DNA of 20,687 nt from IMG/VR virus record IMGVR_UViG_3300039412_000174, positions 1-20,687 of that record. The stretch is one strand, 5' to 3'. Each line of letters starts with the position of its first letter. Within the stretch, counting starts at the first letter, position 1. Of this stretch, positions 1-8,199 are shown piece by piece. The notes under the pieces are model-generated. The model ran no database searches and was not told the origin of the DNA. It saw only the letters and a program-made list of their open reading frames with translations. Both the position numbers and the translations under genes were made by a program. The stretch comes from a virus.

Positions 1-146
1 TCTTCAATCGCATAGAGATAAACACTTCTGCTAAATTCAGTATCCCCTAAACTGTTGAATATTTGTTTAGTTTTTTTTACAAAGAACAATCTTTTAGTAA
101 ATGGAATTTCCAAATACTTTTCCCACCCGACTACACGAGCGGTCAT
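1..146 (-). CDS. Hypothetical phage protein, 3' part beyond window edge
   Basis: An open frame runs from an ATG at 146 to the window edge without a stop, giving at least 48 residues beginning MTARVVGWEKYLEIPFTKR. The ATG lies one base after the TAG stop of the preceding gene, and an AGGA about ten bases upstream could act as a weak Shine-Dalgarno. A second in-frame ATG at 170 would add eight residues and overlap the upstream gene, so the start is uncertain. The fragment is basic and aromatic-rich and shows no recognisable motif. From its place after the fibre-like gene it may be another tail or virion gene. I assign no function. Confidence 0.6.
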   Translation of the reverse strand, partial: MTARVVGWEKYLEIPFTKRLFFVKKTKQIFNSLGDTEFSRSVYLYAIE

Positions 147-147
147 T

Positions 148-501
148 CTAACTACTTCCTGCGTTGTCATCGGTTATCGTTTTTAAGTTATTTGTTTTAT
201 TCACTAAATTTGTCAATAAATTTTGTCTGTCCTGTTCTTTCTCTGTCTGTAATTGAGCTATGGTGTTGGCAATATCCGCATCATCATCCGCCTTTTGAGT
301 ATTGACAGCCCACTGGGTAATAGTATCCATTATTTTTTGCGCCAGATAATCGTTGATAGAGTCGGGGTTATCAATCATCTGCCCCTCGTTATCGGGGTCG
401 GGGACTTGAACTTTCCAACTGACATCACGAGCCATAAGAAGTATCGTGTCGTCGCTTATTCCACTTGTTAATTCACTTAGTTTTGAGATTACTTCATTCA
501 T
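148..501 (-). CDS. Hypothetical phage protein, acidic, 117 aa
   Basis: The frame starts at ATG 501, just downstream of the fibre-like gene, and ends in TAG. The product is acidic. Its last third (about residues 68-110) is rich in Asp, Gln, Asn and Lys with spaced Leu/Ile and could form an amphipathic helix or short coiled coil. There is no signal peptide or membrane segment. No Shine-Dalgarno is visible upstream, as for most genes here. Its place between the fibre-like protein and the next tail-region gene suggests a small tail or fibre accessory protein, but nothing in the sequence shows this. I do not recognise the family. Confidence 0.75.
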   Translation of the reverse strand: MNEVISKLSELTSGISDDTILLMARDVSWKVQVPDPDNEGQMIDNPDSINDYLAQKIMDTITQWAVNTQKADDDADIANTIAQLQTEKEQDRQNLLTNLVNKTNNLKTITDDNAGSS

Positions 502-525
502 ATATTTTTTATATTAATCAATAAT

Positions 526-3500
526 TTATAATTGTGTGATTGTGCTACCCGAATTATTACAAATCGTATATCTAATCTGTTCAACTGTCGTAGTCAAACT
601 ATCGGTATCTGTAACAGTAACCGTAAATTTATTTGTTCCAGTAACGATTGTAAATACAGGGACATTTGTGCCACCGATGTTTGAAGTCGCTACTGTATTA
701 ACTGTCGGAGTAATTTGTGAAGTGTATACTCCGCCTTTATTTACTACATCATATAAAACTCTTCCTGAAATGCTGTGCATATTCGTTCCGTCTGTTGCGG
801 TAATTGTATAGTCTACAATTCCACCTGCTGTTGCGAGAGTTGGTAAAGAAACATCAAATAATCCTATTGCTCCAGTATTAGTTAGATTTTTTACTGATGG
901 CACGATTATTCTGTCTTCCATAGTATTATCCGCTGTTCCTGTTGAAGCGGCGCGAGATAGACTTTGTAAACGGACAGAACTAAAACCCATGCCAGTTGAA
1001 AGACCAGGAGCTAAAACCATCGCACCTCCATTCTTATCAGTCGCCGCACTTGTTGCTCCACCTGCTTGAATAGTAAGTCCTAATCCTGCGGTATTAGCGG
1101 TAGTATTTCTTTCCATCCAGATTGCTTGAGCAGATTGACCACCGAAAGAAAGAGCATAAGTCGGAGTTAATCCTGCCGTCAATCCTATTCCAATTTTTGT
1201 ATCAAAAATATAACCAATATATCCATTCTGTGACCCAGAAAATTGAAGCATTCCTGACGAAGAATTTCTTTGAATGGTATAATAATAACCTCCGGTAAAA
1301 TCTCCCATCCTGATATAAGCTGTTGCTGAATTTAGTCCTATGCTCCCCCCATCGGTATTTGTAGCATTATTTACTTGAAAATATACAGGGTCTGATGTAA
1401 GCACGGGATTGCCATTAAGTTTAAGAGCAGACGTAAAATTACCAGTGCCGGTTGTAATTCCAGAATACGGATTACCTTGACTTCCAAGGATATCCAAAAA
1501 TCCTGTGGAGGAATTACGATTAAATGTATAAGTATAACCACCATTATTTAAAGTCAATAACACAGCACTTTGAGAACTACTGGATATATATAAAGGAGTA
1601 GTCGGAGCTGTAGTTCCGATACCGACATTGCCGAGAATATAACTATTCCCTGCACCGGTTGAAGCCAGTTGTCCGCCCATTGTCAAATCTCCAGCGGTGT
1701 CGATGATAACAAGAGGCGCGGAACCTGCAGCGGTGTTCAGAGTTCCAGTGTATCCATTATTATAAAGCCATGGACCAAGCAAAGAAGAAGGTGGAGTTGT
1801 TGCAGAAGAACCATAATACCATTGACCACCAGCACCACTACCCAAAACTGTTGAAATAGTCCAGTAAGTGGCACTCTGGTACCAAATATACCAACTATCA
1901 GTTCCGCGTTGATAATAATTATACCCACCATACTGTCCTTTATACGAGTAAGTCCCTGCTGGATTAGTATTACAACCAGAACAACTCACCACCACCGGAA
2001 TAACTGTCGACGCACCGATTGTTGCCGACTGCGACACCAAAGCCCCAACACTCGAAACCGTAAACTGATTATTATCCCCCACGGTCAGCAACTGACTCGG
2101 ATTCGTCGTCCCGATGCCCAATCTATTATTTACTTCATCATAAGCTGAAGTTCCAAACAATATCTTGCCCTTCGTCGCATTAATAGTTGACGACAGAGTA
2201 AGATTTCCCGAAGCCGCCGTATCGCCATAGATAGTTTGTCCGCCAGAAAGACCTGTTGAAAGATTATTAGTAATAGTTCTGCCTATATTAGTCAGACCAG
2301 TTGAAAAAGTTAATCCTGAAGCGGGCGAGGAATTACCGATAGTAAAGTTTGGATATGAACCAGACACCGATATTCCCGTTGTGGTAGCTATACTGACGAC
2401 TTTATCAGGGGCGGTGTTAGTGATAACGCCCGTAGAAGTAGCGTAAGAAATCCCCGTGCCGGCCGACAGACTGTTTAAAGTAATAAATTTAGAAGTAGAA
2501 TTGCTGGCGGTTGAAAGGTCTTGACCGGAGATATTTAAGATATACCCTGGATTAGTGAATACTAAATGAGAGCCAGAAGTTCCTGAGCCAGATAAAGGAC
2601 TATCGGCGATTACTCCTGATATATAACTGCTTGGATTACTATCCGCATAACATCCAAGATTAGTCCTCGCTACCGTTGTAGAAGCAACATCACTTAAATT
2701 ATTAGAATTAATAAGATAGCCCATTCCCGTCCAAGGTGTATCTGTGATACCATATCCTGAAACAGTCGTCGGATGACTTGTTAATTCGGCGAAAGAATAA
2801 CTTGGTTTTACAGAAGCCTTAGCCCAAGCGTAGACATCACTGGCAGGAAGAGTCGTAGGATAATCAGGTAAGCCATAAGCTGATGTAGTCGTCGGATGAC
2901 TACCAGAATACCAATAGCCTAATAATGTCCATGGAGTTCCTGATACATATCCTGCGTCATTAGTCCATTGTGAAACAGATGATGTGGCAAAATTAGCAAC
3001 TGTTAAATTAGTTGAAGTAGAGATGTAATGATTTGGATTAGAAGCAAGATAATAAGTTCCTGATGTAGCATTTTGCCAAGTTCCTTGCCAATTTCCCGTT
3101 GAAGTCGCCACATATTGAGTAGACGAAGCAAGAAAATCTGATGAATTTTTTGATTGCCAAGTGCCTATCCAGTTGCCTGTCGTAGTTGAAATATAAGAAC
3201 CAATCGGTTGATAAATAAGAGCCGCGGTGCTTGTTGTTAAGTAAGGGATTAAAGCTGTTGAAGTTATATATCCAGCAGGATTGGAAATTCTATAATAAGT
3301 TGAAGAGGCGGTGCTTGTAGTTAAATAAGGACTTAATGCCGCTAAGGTAATATAACTCGCGGGATTAGTTTGTAGATAATAAGTTGAAGCCGCCGTCGTC
3401 GTTGAAAGTTTTGAATTTAATGCCGATTGTAAATCGCTTTGATTAGCTATATTTCCAGTAATCTGTCCCCATACTCCACCACCGCTAATAATTCCTAATG

Positions 3501-3741
3501 AGGAGGTAGAAACCCATTGTGGATAGCCATTATTAGTTTGTAAAACATAACCTGTTGTTCCAGTGGGAAGAGTATTTAAAATCTCATTGGTTGAAGAGCC
3601 ATATAAAAGAGCCCCATTAGAAATGGACGATAACCCCGTGCCACCTTGATTAACTTTAAAAACAGAAGGACTAAGAGCTAATGCTGGAAAAGCAAGAGCT
3701 AATAGTAAGGAGGATAATAATAGTATTTTTTTTATTTTCAT
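526..3741 (-). CDS. Tail-fibre-like repetitive surface protein with Sec signal peptide, 1071 aa
   Basis: This is the largest gene downstream of the neck. Residues 1-22 look like a Sec signal peptide: basic MKIKK, a Leu/Ala core, and an ALA site before LSPSV. The motif VNQGGTG follows at about 30-36, then a GYVLQTNNGYPQWVS block, both common at the start of phage fibre and phage-like adhesin proteins. Residues about 112-240 hold degenerate repeats of the type STTTAASTYYLQTNP...YIT, plus NWIGTW and NWQGTW. The middle is Ser/Thr/Gly-rich with LGIGTTNP and VGIGTTAP motifs typical of beta-helical trimeric fibres. The last ~90 residues look like a beta-rich tip. The start overlaps the tail terminator stop by ATGA, so translation is probably coupled. 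A fibre or host-binding adhesin is likely; the signal peptide is odd for an intracellularly assembled tail part. Confidence 0.85.
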   Translation of the reverse strand: MKIKKILLLSSLLLALAFPALALSPSVFKVNQGGTGLSSISNGALLYGSSTNEILNTLPTGTTGYVLQTNNGYPQWVSTSSLGIISGGGVWGQITGNIANQSDLQSALNSKLSTTTAASTYYLQTNPASYITLAALSPYLTTSTASSTYYRISNPAGYITSTALIPYLTTSTAALIYQPIGSYISTTTGNWIGTWQSKNSSDFLASSTQYVATSTGNWQGTWQNATSGTYYLASNPNHYISTSTNLTVANFATSSVSQWTNDAGYVSGTPWTLLGYWYSGSHPTTTSAYGLPDYPTTLPASDVYAWAKASVKPSYSFAELTSHPTTVSGYGITDTPWTGMGYLINSNNLSDVASTTVARTNLGCYADSNPSSYISGVIADSPLSGSGTSGSHLVFTNPGYILNISGQDLSTASNSTSKFITLNSLSAGTGISYATSTGVITNTAPDKVVSIATTTGISVSGSYPNFTIGNSSPASGLTFSTGLTNIGRTITNNLSTGLSGGQTIYGDTAASGNLTLSSTINATKGKILFGTSAYDEVNNRLGIGTTNPSQLLTVGDNNQFTVSSVGALVSQSATIGASTVIPVVVSCSGCNTNPAGTYSYKGQYGGYNYYQRGTDSWYIWYQSATYWTISTVLGSGAGGQWYYGSSATTPPSSLLGPWLYNNGYTGTLNTAAGSAPLVIIDTAGDLTMGGQLASTGAGNSYILGNVGIGTTAPTTPLYISSSSQSAVLLTLNNGGYTYTFNRNSSTGFLDILGSQGNPYSGITTGTGNFTSALKLNGNPVLTSDPVYFQVNNATNTDGGSIGLNSATAYIRMGDFTGGYYYTIQRNSSSGMLQFSGSQNGYIGYIFDTKIGIGLTAGLTPTYALSFGGQSAQAIWMERNTTANTAGLGLTIQAGGATSAATDKNGGAMVLAPGLSTGMGFSSVRLQSLSRAASTGTADNTMEDRIIVPSVKNLTNTGAIGLFDVSLPTLATAGGIVDYTITATDGTNMHSISGRVLYDVVNKGGVYTSQITPTVNTVATSNIGGTNVPVFTIVTGTNKFTVTVTDTDSLTTTVEQIRYTICNNSGSTITQL

Positions 3742-4397
3742 ACAGTTTTGTAAAATGCGACAGGCGGATTATCAATTGGAGCGTTTAATAAAGTTATAAC
3801 CCTACCTGAAATTGTATAATCAGCTCCAGGTGACAAAAATTGACCATCTAAACGAACATCCGCAAATCCAGGAGCGACATCAAGCGGAAATGAAAAAACT
3901 TTATTAACTCCATCAACGACTCCAATAAGGATTGTAAACGGTTGCTCGCCATATATCGGCTGAGGAATAGGTGGAGCAGGTTGATAAACATAACTTCCTT
4001 CTTTAATCCAACATCTGAAAGTTAAAGCTTTATGCCAGATACGCCTATCGCTCTCAAACAAATCTACGCCAGCGTCTTGTCGTTGCCATCTTAATATCGC
4101 TGAATTTACGCCTTGATTGAATTGCTGATAATCTAAAAGCTGTTGAACTCGTTCGGTAATCTGCTCTTTTTCCAACTCGCTTAATCTTGACCAGATATTG
4201 ACTTGGATTTGAACACTCTTCTCATATTTTGGATTAGTCAAGATAGCTTCTCCGACCATGTTAACCGTTATCAAAGGAAATAAAGTCGTCTCAGGAAAAA
4301 TATCAACTCCTTCAGGGTAAATTCTGTCGCCAACAAAGGCGTTGATTACCGTATCATTTAAAAGCGTGTTTATCGTATTTTGGAGAATGACAATCAT
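3738..4397 (-). CDS. Tail terminator-like protein with C-terminal beta module, 219 aa
   Basis: Residues 1-135 have the pattern of phage tail terminator/tail completion proteins of the DUF3168-like type: a helical start (ILQNTINTLLND), then a GDRIYP strand, an ITVNMVGE strand, an IQVNIW strand, a helix over the SELEKEQITERVQQLL region and a closing strand. These proteins cap the tail tube and join it to the neck. A Pro-rich hinge (about 136-147) leads to an extra C-terminal module with GVVDGVNKVFSFP, VRLDGQFLSPGADYTISG and ITLLNAP, a beta module also seen attached to other phage structural proteins. The gene is joined by ATGA overlaps to both neighbours. Gene order (gp10-like, then this) supports the call. 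The exact family is inferred from pattern and position. Confidence 0.7.
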   Translation of the reverse strand: MIVILQNTINTLLNDTVINAFVGDRIYPEGVDIFPETTLFPLITVNMVGEAILTNPKYEKSVQIQVNIWSRLSELEKEQITERVQQLLDYQQFNQGVNSAILRWQRQDAGVDLFESDRRIWHKALTFRCWIKEGSYVYQPAPPIPQPIYGEQPFTILIGVVDGVNKVFSFPLDVAPGFADVRLDGQFLSPGADYTISGRVITLLNAPIDNPPVAFYKTV

Positions 4398-4807
4398 ATT
4401 CCGTTAAATATTTTCTTAAACATCTCTACAAATATATTTCTATTTTTCTCAACCGCAGGACGGAGATAAGGCCGCGGGGACATCTTGCTCGTTCCAAATT
4501 CCAACATCTCAGGATAAGTAGCACTGTTCTTTTGAGCGTTATCACCAACTATCCCTGTAATCAACTTACCTGTTTTTTCAATCTGATTATAAACACTTCT
4601 ATATAAAGTTCCCGTTCTCTTATGTGGTGGTTGTCCTGGCTCACTAACTGGCGGGAAATTAGTATTCAAAGATTTTTGAACATCCGATTTTACTTTTATA
4701 ACAAATGATTTCATCGCATTTTCTGCCGCGTAAATTGCTTTATCTGGTGCTTGTTTTATTCTTTTTTGATACTCTTCTAAACCTGATAAATTCATTTCTA
4801 TGTTCAT
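4394..4807 (-). CDS. HK97 gp10-like neck/tail-completion protein, 137 aa
   Basis: The sequence shows the signature of the HK97-gp10 family: an N-terminal helix region (LSGLEEYQKRI), then PGQPPHKRTGTLYRSV at about residues 57-72, and YPEMLEFGTSKMSPRPYLRPA at about 98-118. Family members act at the head-tail interface during neck and tail completion. The length fits the family. The gene follows the head closure gene and precedes the tail terminator with an ATGA overlap, the canonical siphophage order. ATG at 4807 is used; a second ATG at residue 5 is possible. No Shine-Dalgarno is seen. Confidence 0.85.
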   Translation of the reverse strand: MNIEMNLSGLEEYQKRIKQAPDKAIYAAENAMKSFVIKVKSDVQKSLNTNFPPVSEPGQPPHKRTGTLYRSVYNQIEKTGKLITGIVGDNAQKNSATYPEMLEFGTSKMSPRPYLRPAVEKNRNIFVEMFKKIFNGI

Positions 4808-4808
4808 A

Positions 4809-5246
4809 CTAAGGAATGATTAAACTGTATTCATAATGGTCTATGCCGCCAATCATTGAGATGGCGGGCATCACTCCGCTAACGATAAATTCTTGCTGAT
4901 AACCAAGTCCTGAGACATTATCGCTTGAAACCATAAACACTCTATCTTCTATATTTAACGGAGTTGAAGCGTCAACATAAAGAATATTAGTTGGCTCAAC
5001 TCTCTCGCCTGTGGGCTTAAATTGAATGCTTGATTGCTTTATCTCTAACCGACAAGGCAGATTGATATAAATATTTACCCAGTTATCTACCTTTCCATAA
5101 TTCGGAGCGTTTAAGATGTCTTTGACTGGATTTCCTGCTCTCCTTTTAACATTACACTTCATCGTTAAAGCCGCGAATATAGAACCTGAAACGACGGGAG
5201 ATTGAACCGCTACGAAGCTATCACTTGTTAAATTTATATTCGGCAT
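4809..5246 (-). CDS. Putative head closure (head-tail joining) protein, 145 aa
   Basis: The product is a small, mostly beta protein. The segment CRLEIKQSSIQFKPTGERV followed by ILYVDAS and NIEDRVFMV resembles head closure/stopper proteins of siphophages, which form a ring under the connector. Residues about 20-35 carry a basic KCNVKRR segment. It sits between the connector gene and the gp10-like gene with one-base spacing to both, the expected place for this role. The assignment rests mainly on order, size and strand pattern; I do not recognise an exact family. No Shine-Dalgarno is present upstream of ATG 5246. Confidence 0.6.
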   Translation of the reverse strand: MPNINLTSDSFVAVQSPVVSGSIFAALTMKCNVKRRAGNPVKDILNAPNYGKVDNWVNIYINLPCRLEIKQSSIQFKPTGERVEPTNILYVDASTPLNIEDRVFMVSSDNVSGLGYQQEFIVSGVMPAISMIGGIDHYEYSLIIP

Positions 5247-5247
5247 A

Positions 5248-6246
5248 TTATGTAAATATCATTGAACTTAATTTATACTTGTCAAGGATTTTTGACGCCT
5301 CGTCATCAATCGGATTACTTGAACGACCTTTCGCGAATGTTTGTAAAGTAGTTTGCGTTTTAAATGAAGCCAGTCCCAGAGGATTATACTTTCCTAAGCC
5401 AATCATTTTGCCAACGATTAGAGCCGTGGCGTATTTAATATCTTGCGGGATAACATCATAGCCGCAGGTATAATTAGTCCAGACTATCCCCAGCTGAGAA
5501 GACTCCAAGATTACCGAAGGGATAGGCGTGCCTGTTCCAAGAGGAGAACCTTGTCCCGCCGTTGAAAGCATCGGCACTATCTGGTAATAACCCTGCTCTT
5601 GAAAGCACGGGATAAGATATTCCAATGAAAACGGAATAAAGAACTTGAGAACTTGGATGGTCACGGAATTAATCTGAGTGAACGGCTTTTCTTTTAAAGG
5701 AATGACGCATAACCGAGGGTTAGAAACTTGGATAGTCACATTCGGATAAGTCTCATCAATCGTTTGCTTTTGAAAATGTCTCCGACAATAACGATTGACA
5801 TGCGAAGAAGCTTGTAATAGATACTCATCTAACGAGCCATCAAGATAATCAGGATGATTAGCCGTTATTCCCAAACCCTTAGCGATTGGCTGTCTTATGA
5901 ATTCTTCCTTGGTCATGTAAGCCACATCAACTGGCACGGTCATCGGTTGTCCGTCAGGAGTTGAGTTATTAGTTGTATAGATACCTGAAGCTCTATCGGG
6001 AAAGAAAATATCTTGGACAGCGTTTGGGTCGTTGCTTAATACATCACTGGCGTCAGTCGCCTTAACCTGATAGGCGTCTCGTTCGTCTTCATCAGAGCCA
6101 AAGAAGGTGTAGCTAACCAACGGAGACAAAACATCGGCGACAAAATTATAAGCCGAAGCGGCGGGCTGTATCTTTTTACGATAGACCTTATACTTATAAG
6201 CTCCTGATATAGCATTCCAGCTAATTTGGATATTGCGTTTAATCAT
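5248..6246 (-). CDS. Head-tail connector (gp6-like) with N-terminal FN3-like domain, 332 aa
   Basis: Residues about 110-332 look like a phage head-tail connector of the HK97 gp6/adaptor kind: MTKEEFIRQP, then LDEYLLQASSHVNRYCRRHF (about 139-158), strands with PLKEKPFTQINSVTIQ, and a late helix starting PQDIKYATALIVGKMIGLGK. This protein docks under the portal. Residues 1-75 are different: ISWNAISGAYKYKVYR, a hydrophobic-alternating middle and AYQVKATDASD match a fibronectin type III-like fold. Such an N-terminal domain on a connector is uncommon and could display a surface-binding domain at the neck. The gene starts at ATG 6246, 12 nt after the preceding stop. The connector call is fairly sure; the FN3 call comes from pattern only. 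Confidence 0.75.
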   Translation of the reverse strand: MIKRNIQISWNAISGAYKYKVYRKKIQPAASAYNFVADVLSPLVSYTFFGSDEDERDAYQVKATDASDVLSNDPNAVQDIFFPDRASGIYTTNNSTPDGQPMTVPVDVAYMTKEEFIRQPIAKGLGITANHPDYLDGSLDEYLLQASSHVNRYCRRHFQKQTIDETYPNVTIQVSNPRLCVIPLKEKPFTQINSVTIQVLKFFIPFSLEYLIPCFQEQGYYQIVPMLSTAGQGSPLGTGTPIPSVILESSQLGIVWTNYTCGYDVIPQDIKYATALIVGKMIGLGKYNPLGLASFKTQTTLQTFAKGRSSNPIDDEASKILDKYKLSSMIFT

Positions 6247-6258
6247 AACTTTCTTTTT

Positions 6259-6411
6259 TTAACTGATTTCAAAGTATAAAGCGCCGATAGACATTATCGC
6301 CGAGTGAAACATGCATAAATTTTTTACCTGATTATTACACTCATCTTCAATTTGTTGTTGAGTATAAGCCGATGCGTCTACCAACTTGTAATCTTTCTCA
6401 CCTTGTATCAT
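6259..6411 (-). CDS. Small hypothetical protein, 50 aa
   Basis: A short frame starting MIQGEKDYKLVDASAYTQQQ and ending FEIS. I chose ATG 6411, eight bases after the stop of the glycosyltransferase gene; a longer frame from 6444 would overlap that gene by 25 nt. The N-terminal half is polar and the C-terminal third is hydrophobic (ALYFEI). It sits tightly between a glycosyltransferase gene and the connector gene. No motif is recognised and no function is assigned. Confidence 0.55.
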   Translation of the reverse strand: MIQGEKDYKLVDASAYTQQQIEDECNNQVKNLCMFHSAIMSIGALYFEIS

Positions 6412-6419
6412 ATATTTTA

Positions 6420-6962
6420 TTAGCGAAGACGATTGTAAAAACAAAGTATCTTCTCTATTCTTATAAATTTTTCTTTATTAGCGTTGTAAAGTTCTTCAAG
6501 GAACTTTCCATCGGCGGTATACATCTCATCATATCTTTTATCAACGATTAATTCTTTTTTTAAAACAAACTGTGCCTGGTCTATATGACAATGCCTCGGG
6601 TCAATCCCTCGCTCACAGCCATTGTTGAATTGCTGTTTGAATAAAACTCCTTGGACATTTGGGTCGGTGATATTTTCAAGCTCTTTGACCAGCTGCGGAT
6701 GTAAGAGGTTGTCGTCATCCAATACCCACACCCAGCCTTCTTCTATTATGCTGAGAGCGAGATTTCTCTGTGGATAGCCAGCAAGTTTTTTGTCAAGCCA
6801 AAATTCTCTTACCCAAGGAATATGTTTAAATTTTCTCTCTCCCTGCTCAGCGTCATAGACGATATACCACCAAATTTTTTCTTTATCGCCATAAGACTTT
6901 ATTGACTCGTATAATTTTTGTAAATTCTCGGGACGGGAACAGGGCGTGACAATGTTTAGCAT
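6420..6962 (-). CDS. Small GT-A type glycosyltransferase, 180 aa
   Basis: The product begins like a GT-A enzyme (LNIVTPCSRPENLQKLYESI), has WWYIVYDAE at about 31-39, AGYPQRNLAL at 61-70 and VWVLDDDN at 78-85. The DDD at 82-84 is the expected DxD motif for metal and nucleotide-sugar binding. QRNLAL followed by a DDDN motif is reminiscent of the GT43-like arrangement, though the protein is short and a GT2-like relative is equally possible. The likely reaction is transfer of a sugar from a nucleotide sugar in the cytoplasm. It overlaps the upstream GT4 gene's stop by 7 nt, so the two are probably made together. The acceptor cannot be told from sequence. Confidence 0.75.
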   Translation of the reverse strand: MLNIVTPCSRPENLQKLYESIKSYGDKEKIWWYIVYDAEQGERKFKHIPWVREFWLDKKLAGYPQRNLALSIIEEGWVWVLDDDNLLHPQLVKELENITDPNVQGVLFKQQFNNGCERGIDPRHCHIDQAQFVLKKELIVDKRYDEMYTADGKFLEELYNANKEKFIRIEKILCFYNRLR

Positions 6963-8188
6963 AATATCTTATCTAATGTATTTATAAAATCTGTCGTTGA
7001 CTTAGTCCAATTCCAATTAAAGTGAACTCGCTCACTGGCCTGCTTGCCCATCGTCTTTATCTTATCCCGATGCTCATAAGCCCAGCGCATCTTCTGCTTT
7101 AACTGTGCGAAATCAGGCTCCGCCCATAAACCACATTCTTCCTTATAAATTTCCTTGGTAAAATTTAACGCTGGCTCTAACTTATAATCTAACAATAAGG
7201 TATCATCTTTATCCCCAAAATCAGCTAAGCCTGACCAGTTAGTCATTATACAGGGAATGCCGGTCGCCATCGCCTCTAACGGCGGAAGACCAAACCCTTC
7301 GCCACGGGACGGGAAAACGAAACAATCCATCTGGCTTAGATACTCCAACTTCTTCTCGTGACTACACACCTCACCGATGACGATTATTCTACTGTCGTCT
7401 ATCTTGCCTAAGTTCAACATCGCATCGCTGGTCTTCAACATCAAGGCTACATCTTTCTCGGTCTTAAATTCCTCCTTGAAAGCCTTAATCAATAAATCCG
7501 TTCCTTTTCTGATTGATAGCCTTCCTAAGCTGCCAAACACGAAGGTGCTATTCTCAGAACGCTCTATGTAGGGATACTTCAACGGATCAACTCCGTGATA
7601 ATAGATATAGATAGGAACTTTAACTCCTGAATTTTTAAAGCACTCTACATTTTGCTTACAGGTGGTAAATATTCCATCCATCTTATTCATCTGGCCGACC
7701 CAAGACGGCGGCACTTGTGAGGTCTCCCAGGGAGTGTAGCCGAACATCCTCTCGGCCATGTTCCGCCGATACTGCCCAGGTTGACGATACTGAATGACGA
7801 CGCAGTCAGGGTCAATATTCTTTTTGTAGTTGCTAAATTCCTCATCGAAAAAAGACTTCTTATCAAACTGCTGACCGCCGAAACAAACATCAACCCCTAA
7901 ATTTCCCAAGCTCTTGACGGCGTTCATTGACACCGAGCCAAACCCAGAGAAGCTGTCGGCGTTAGACTCCCAATACAACTTACGATAATCCTTAGTCCAG
8001 TTTTTAGAATTATATGGACAAGTGTAGTCAGAGAGCAGCTCAAAGTCGTCATTCTTCAATAGCTCAATGGCGTCGGCCGGAGAGACCTTAGTCAAGCTAT
8101 CTTTAAATTGAACATAATGACCTTTAATGTTATCTCTAACCCAGAAAAATCTTCCTGGATATTTTTTGTCTCTGACTACACATTCCAT
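6956..8188 (-). CDS. Glycosyltransferase family 4-like (GT-B), 410 aa
   Basis: The C-terminal half is a typical Glycos_transf_1 domain: FVFGSLGRLSIRKGTDLLI (about 216-234), a helix-strand region ending IIVIGEV, MDCFVFPSRGEGFGLPPLEA (287-306) with the E-x7-E pair at E297 and E305, and GIPCIMTNWSG. The N-terminal GT-B half includes SFSGFGSVSMNAVKSL (79-94), the glycine-rich acceptor-side loop. Residues 1-60 form an extra polar stretch before the GT-B fold. The predicted role is retaining transfer of a sugar from a nucleotide sugar. It belongs to the three-gene glycosyltransferase group between the capsid and connector genes. Acceptor and sugar are unknown. No Shine-Dalgarno precedes ATG 8188. 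Confidence 0.88.
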   Translation of the reverse strand: MECVVRDKKYPGRFFWVRDNIKGHYVQFKDSLTKVSPADAIELLKNDDFELLSDYTCPYNSKNWTKDYRKLYWESNADSFSGFGSVSMNAVKSLGNLGVDVCFGGQQFDKKSFFDEEFSNYKKNIDPDCVVIQYRQPGQYRRNMAERMFGYTPWETSQVPPSWVGQMNKMDGIFTTCKQNVECFKNSGVKVPIYIYYHGVDPLKYPYIERSENSTFVFGSLGRLSIRKGTDLLIKAFKEEFKTEKDVALMLKTSDAMLNLGKIDDSRIIVIGEVCSHEKKLEYLSQMDCFVFPSRGEGFGLPPLEAMATGIPCIMTNWSGLADFGDKDDTLLLDYKLEPALNFTKEIYKEECGLWAEPDFAQLKQKMRWAYEHRDKIKTMGKQASERVHFNWNWTKSTTDFINTLDKILC

Positions 8189-8199
8189 ATTTAGATGTA

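Noticed and set aside
1669-2148. Plus- and minus-strand ORFs of 60-80 codons inside the fibre gene
   Set aside because: Shadow frames of a long repetitive coding sequence; no start context, domain or fit with neighbours.
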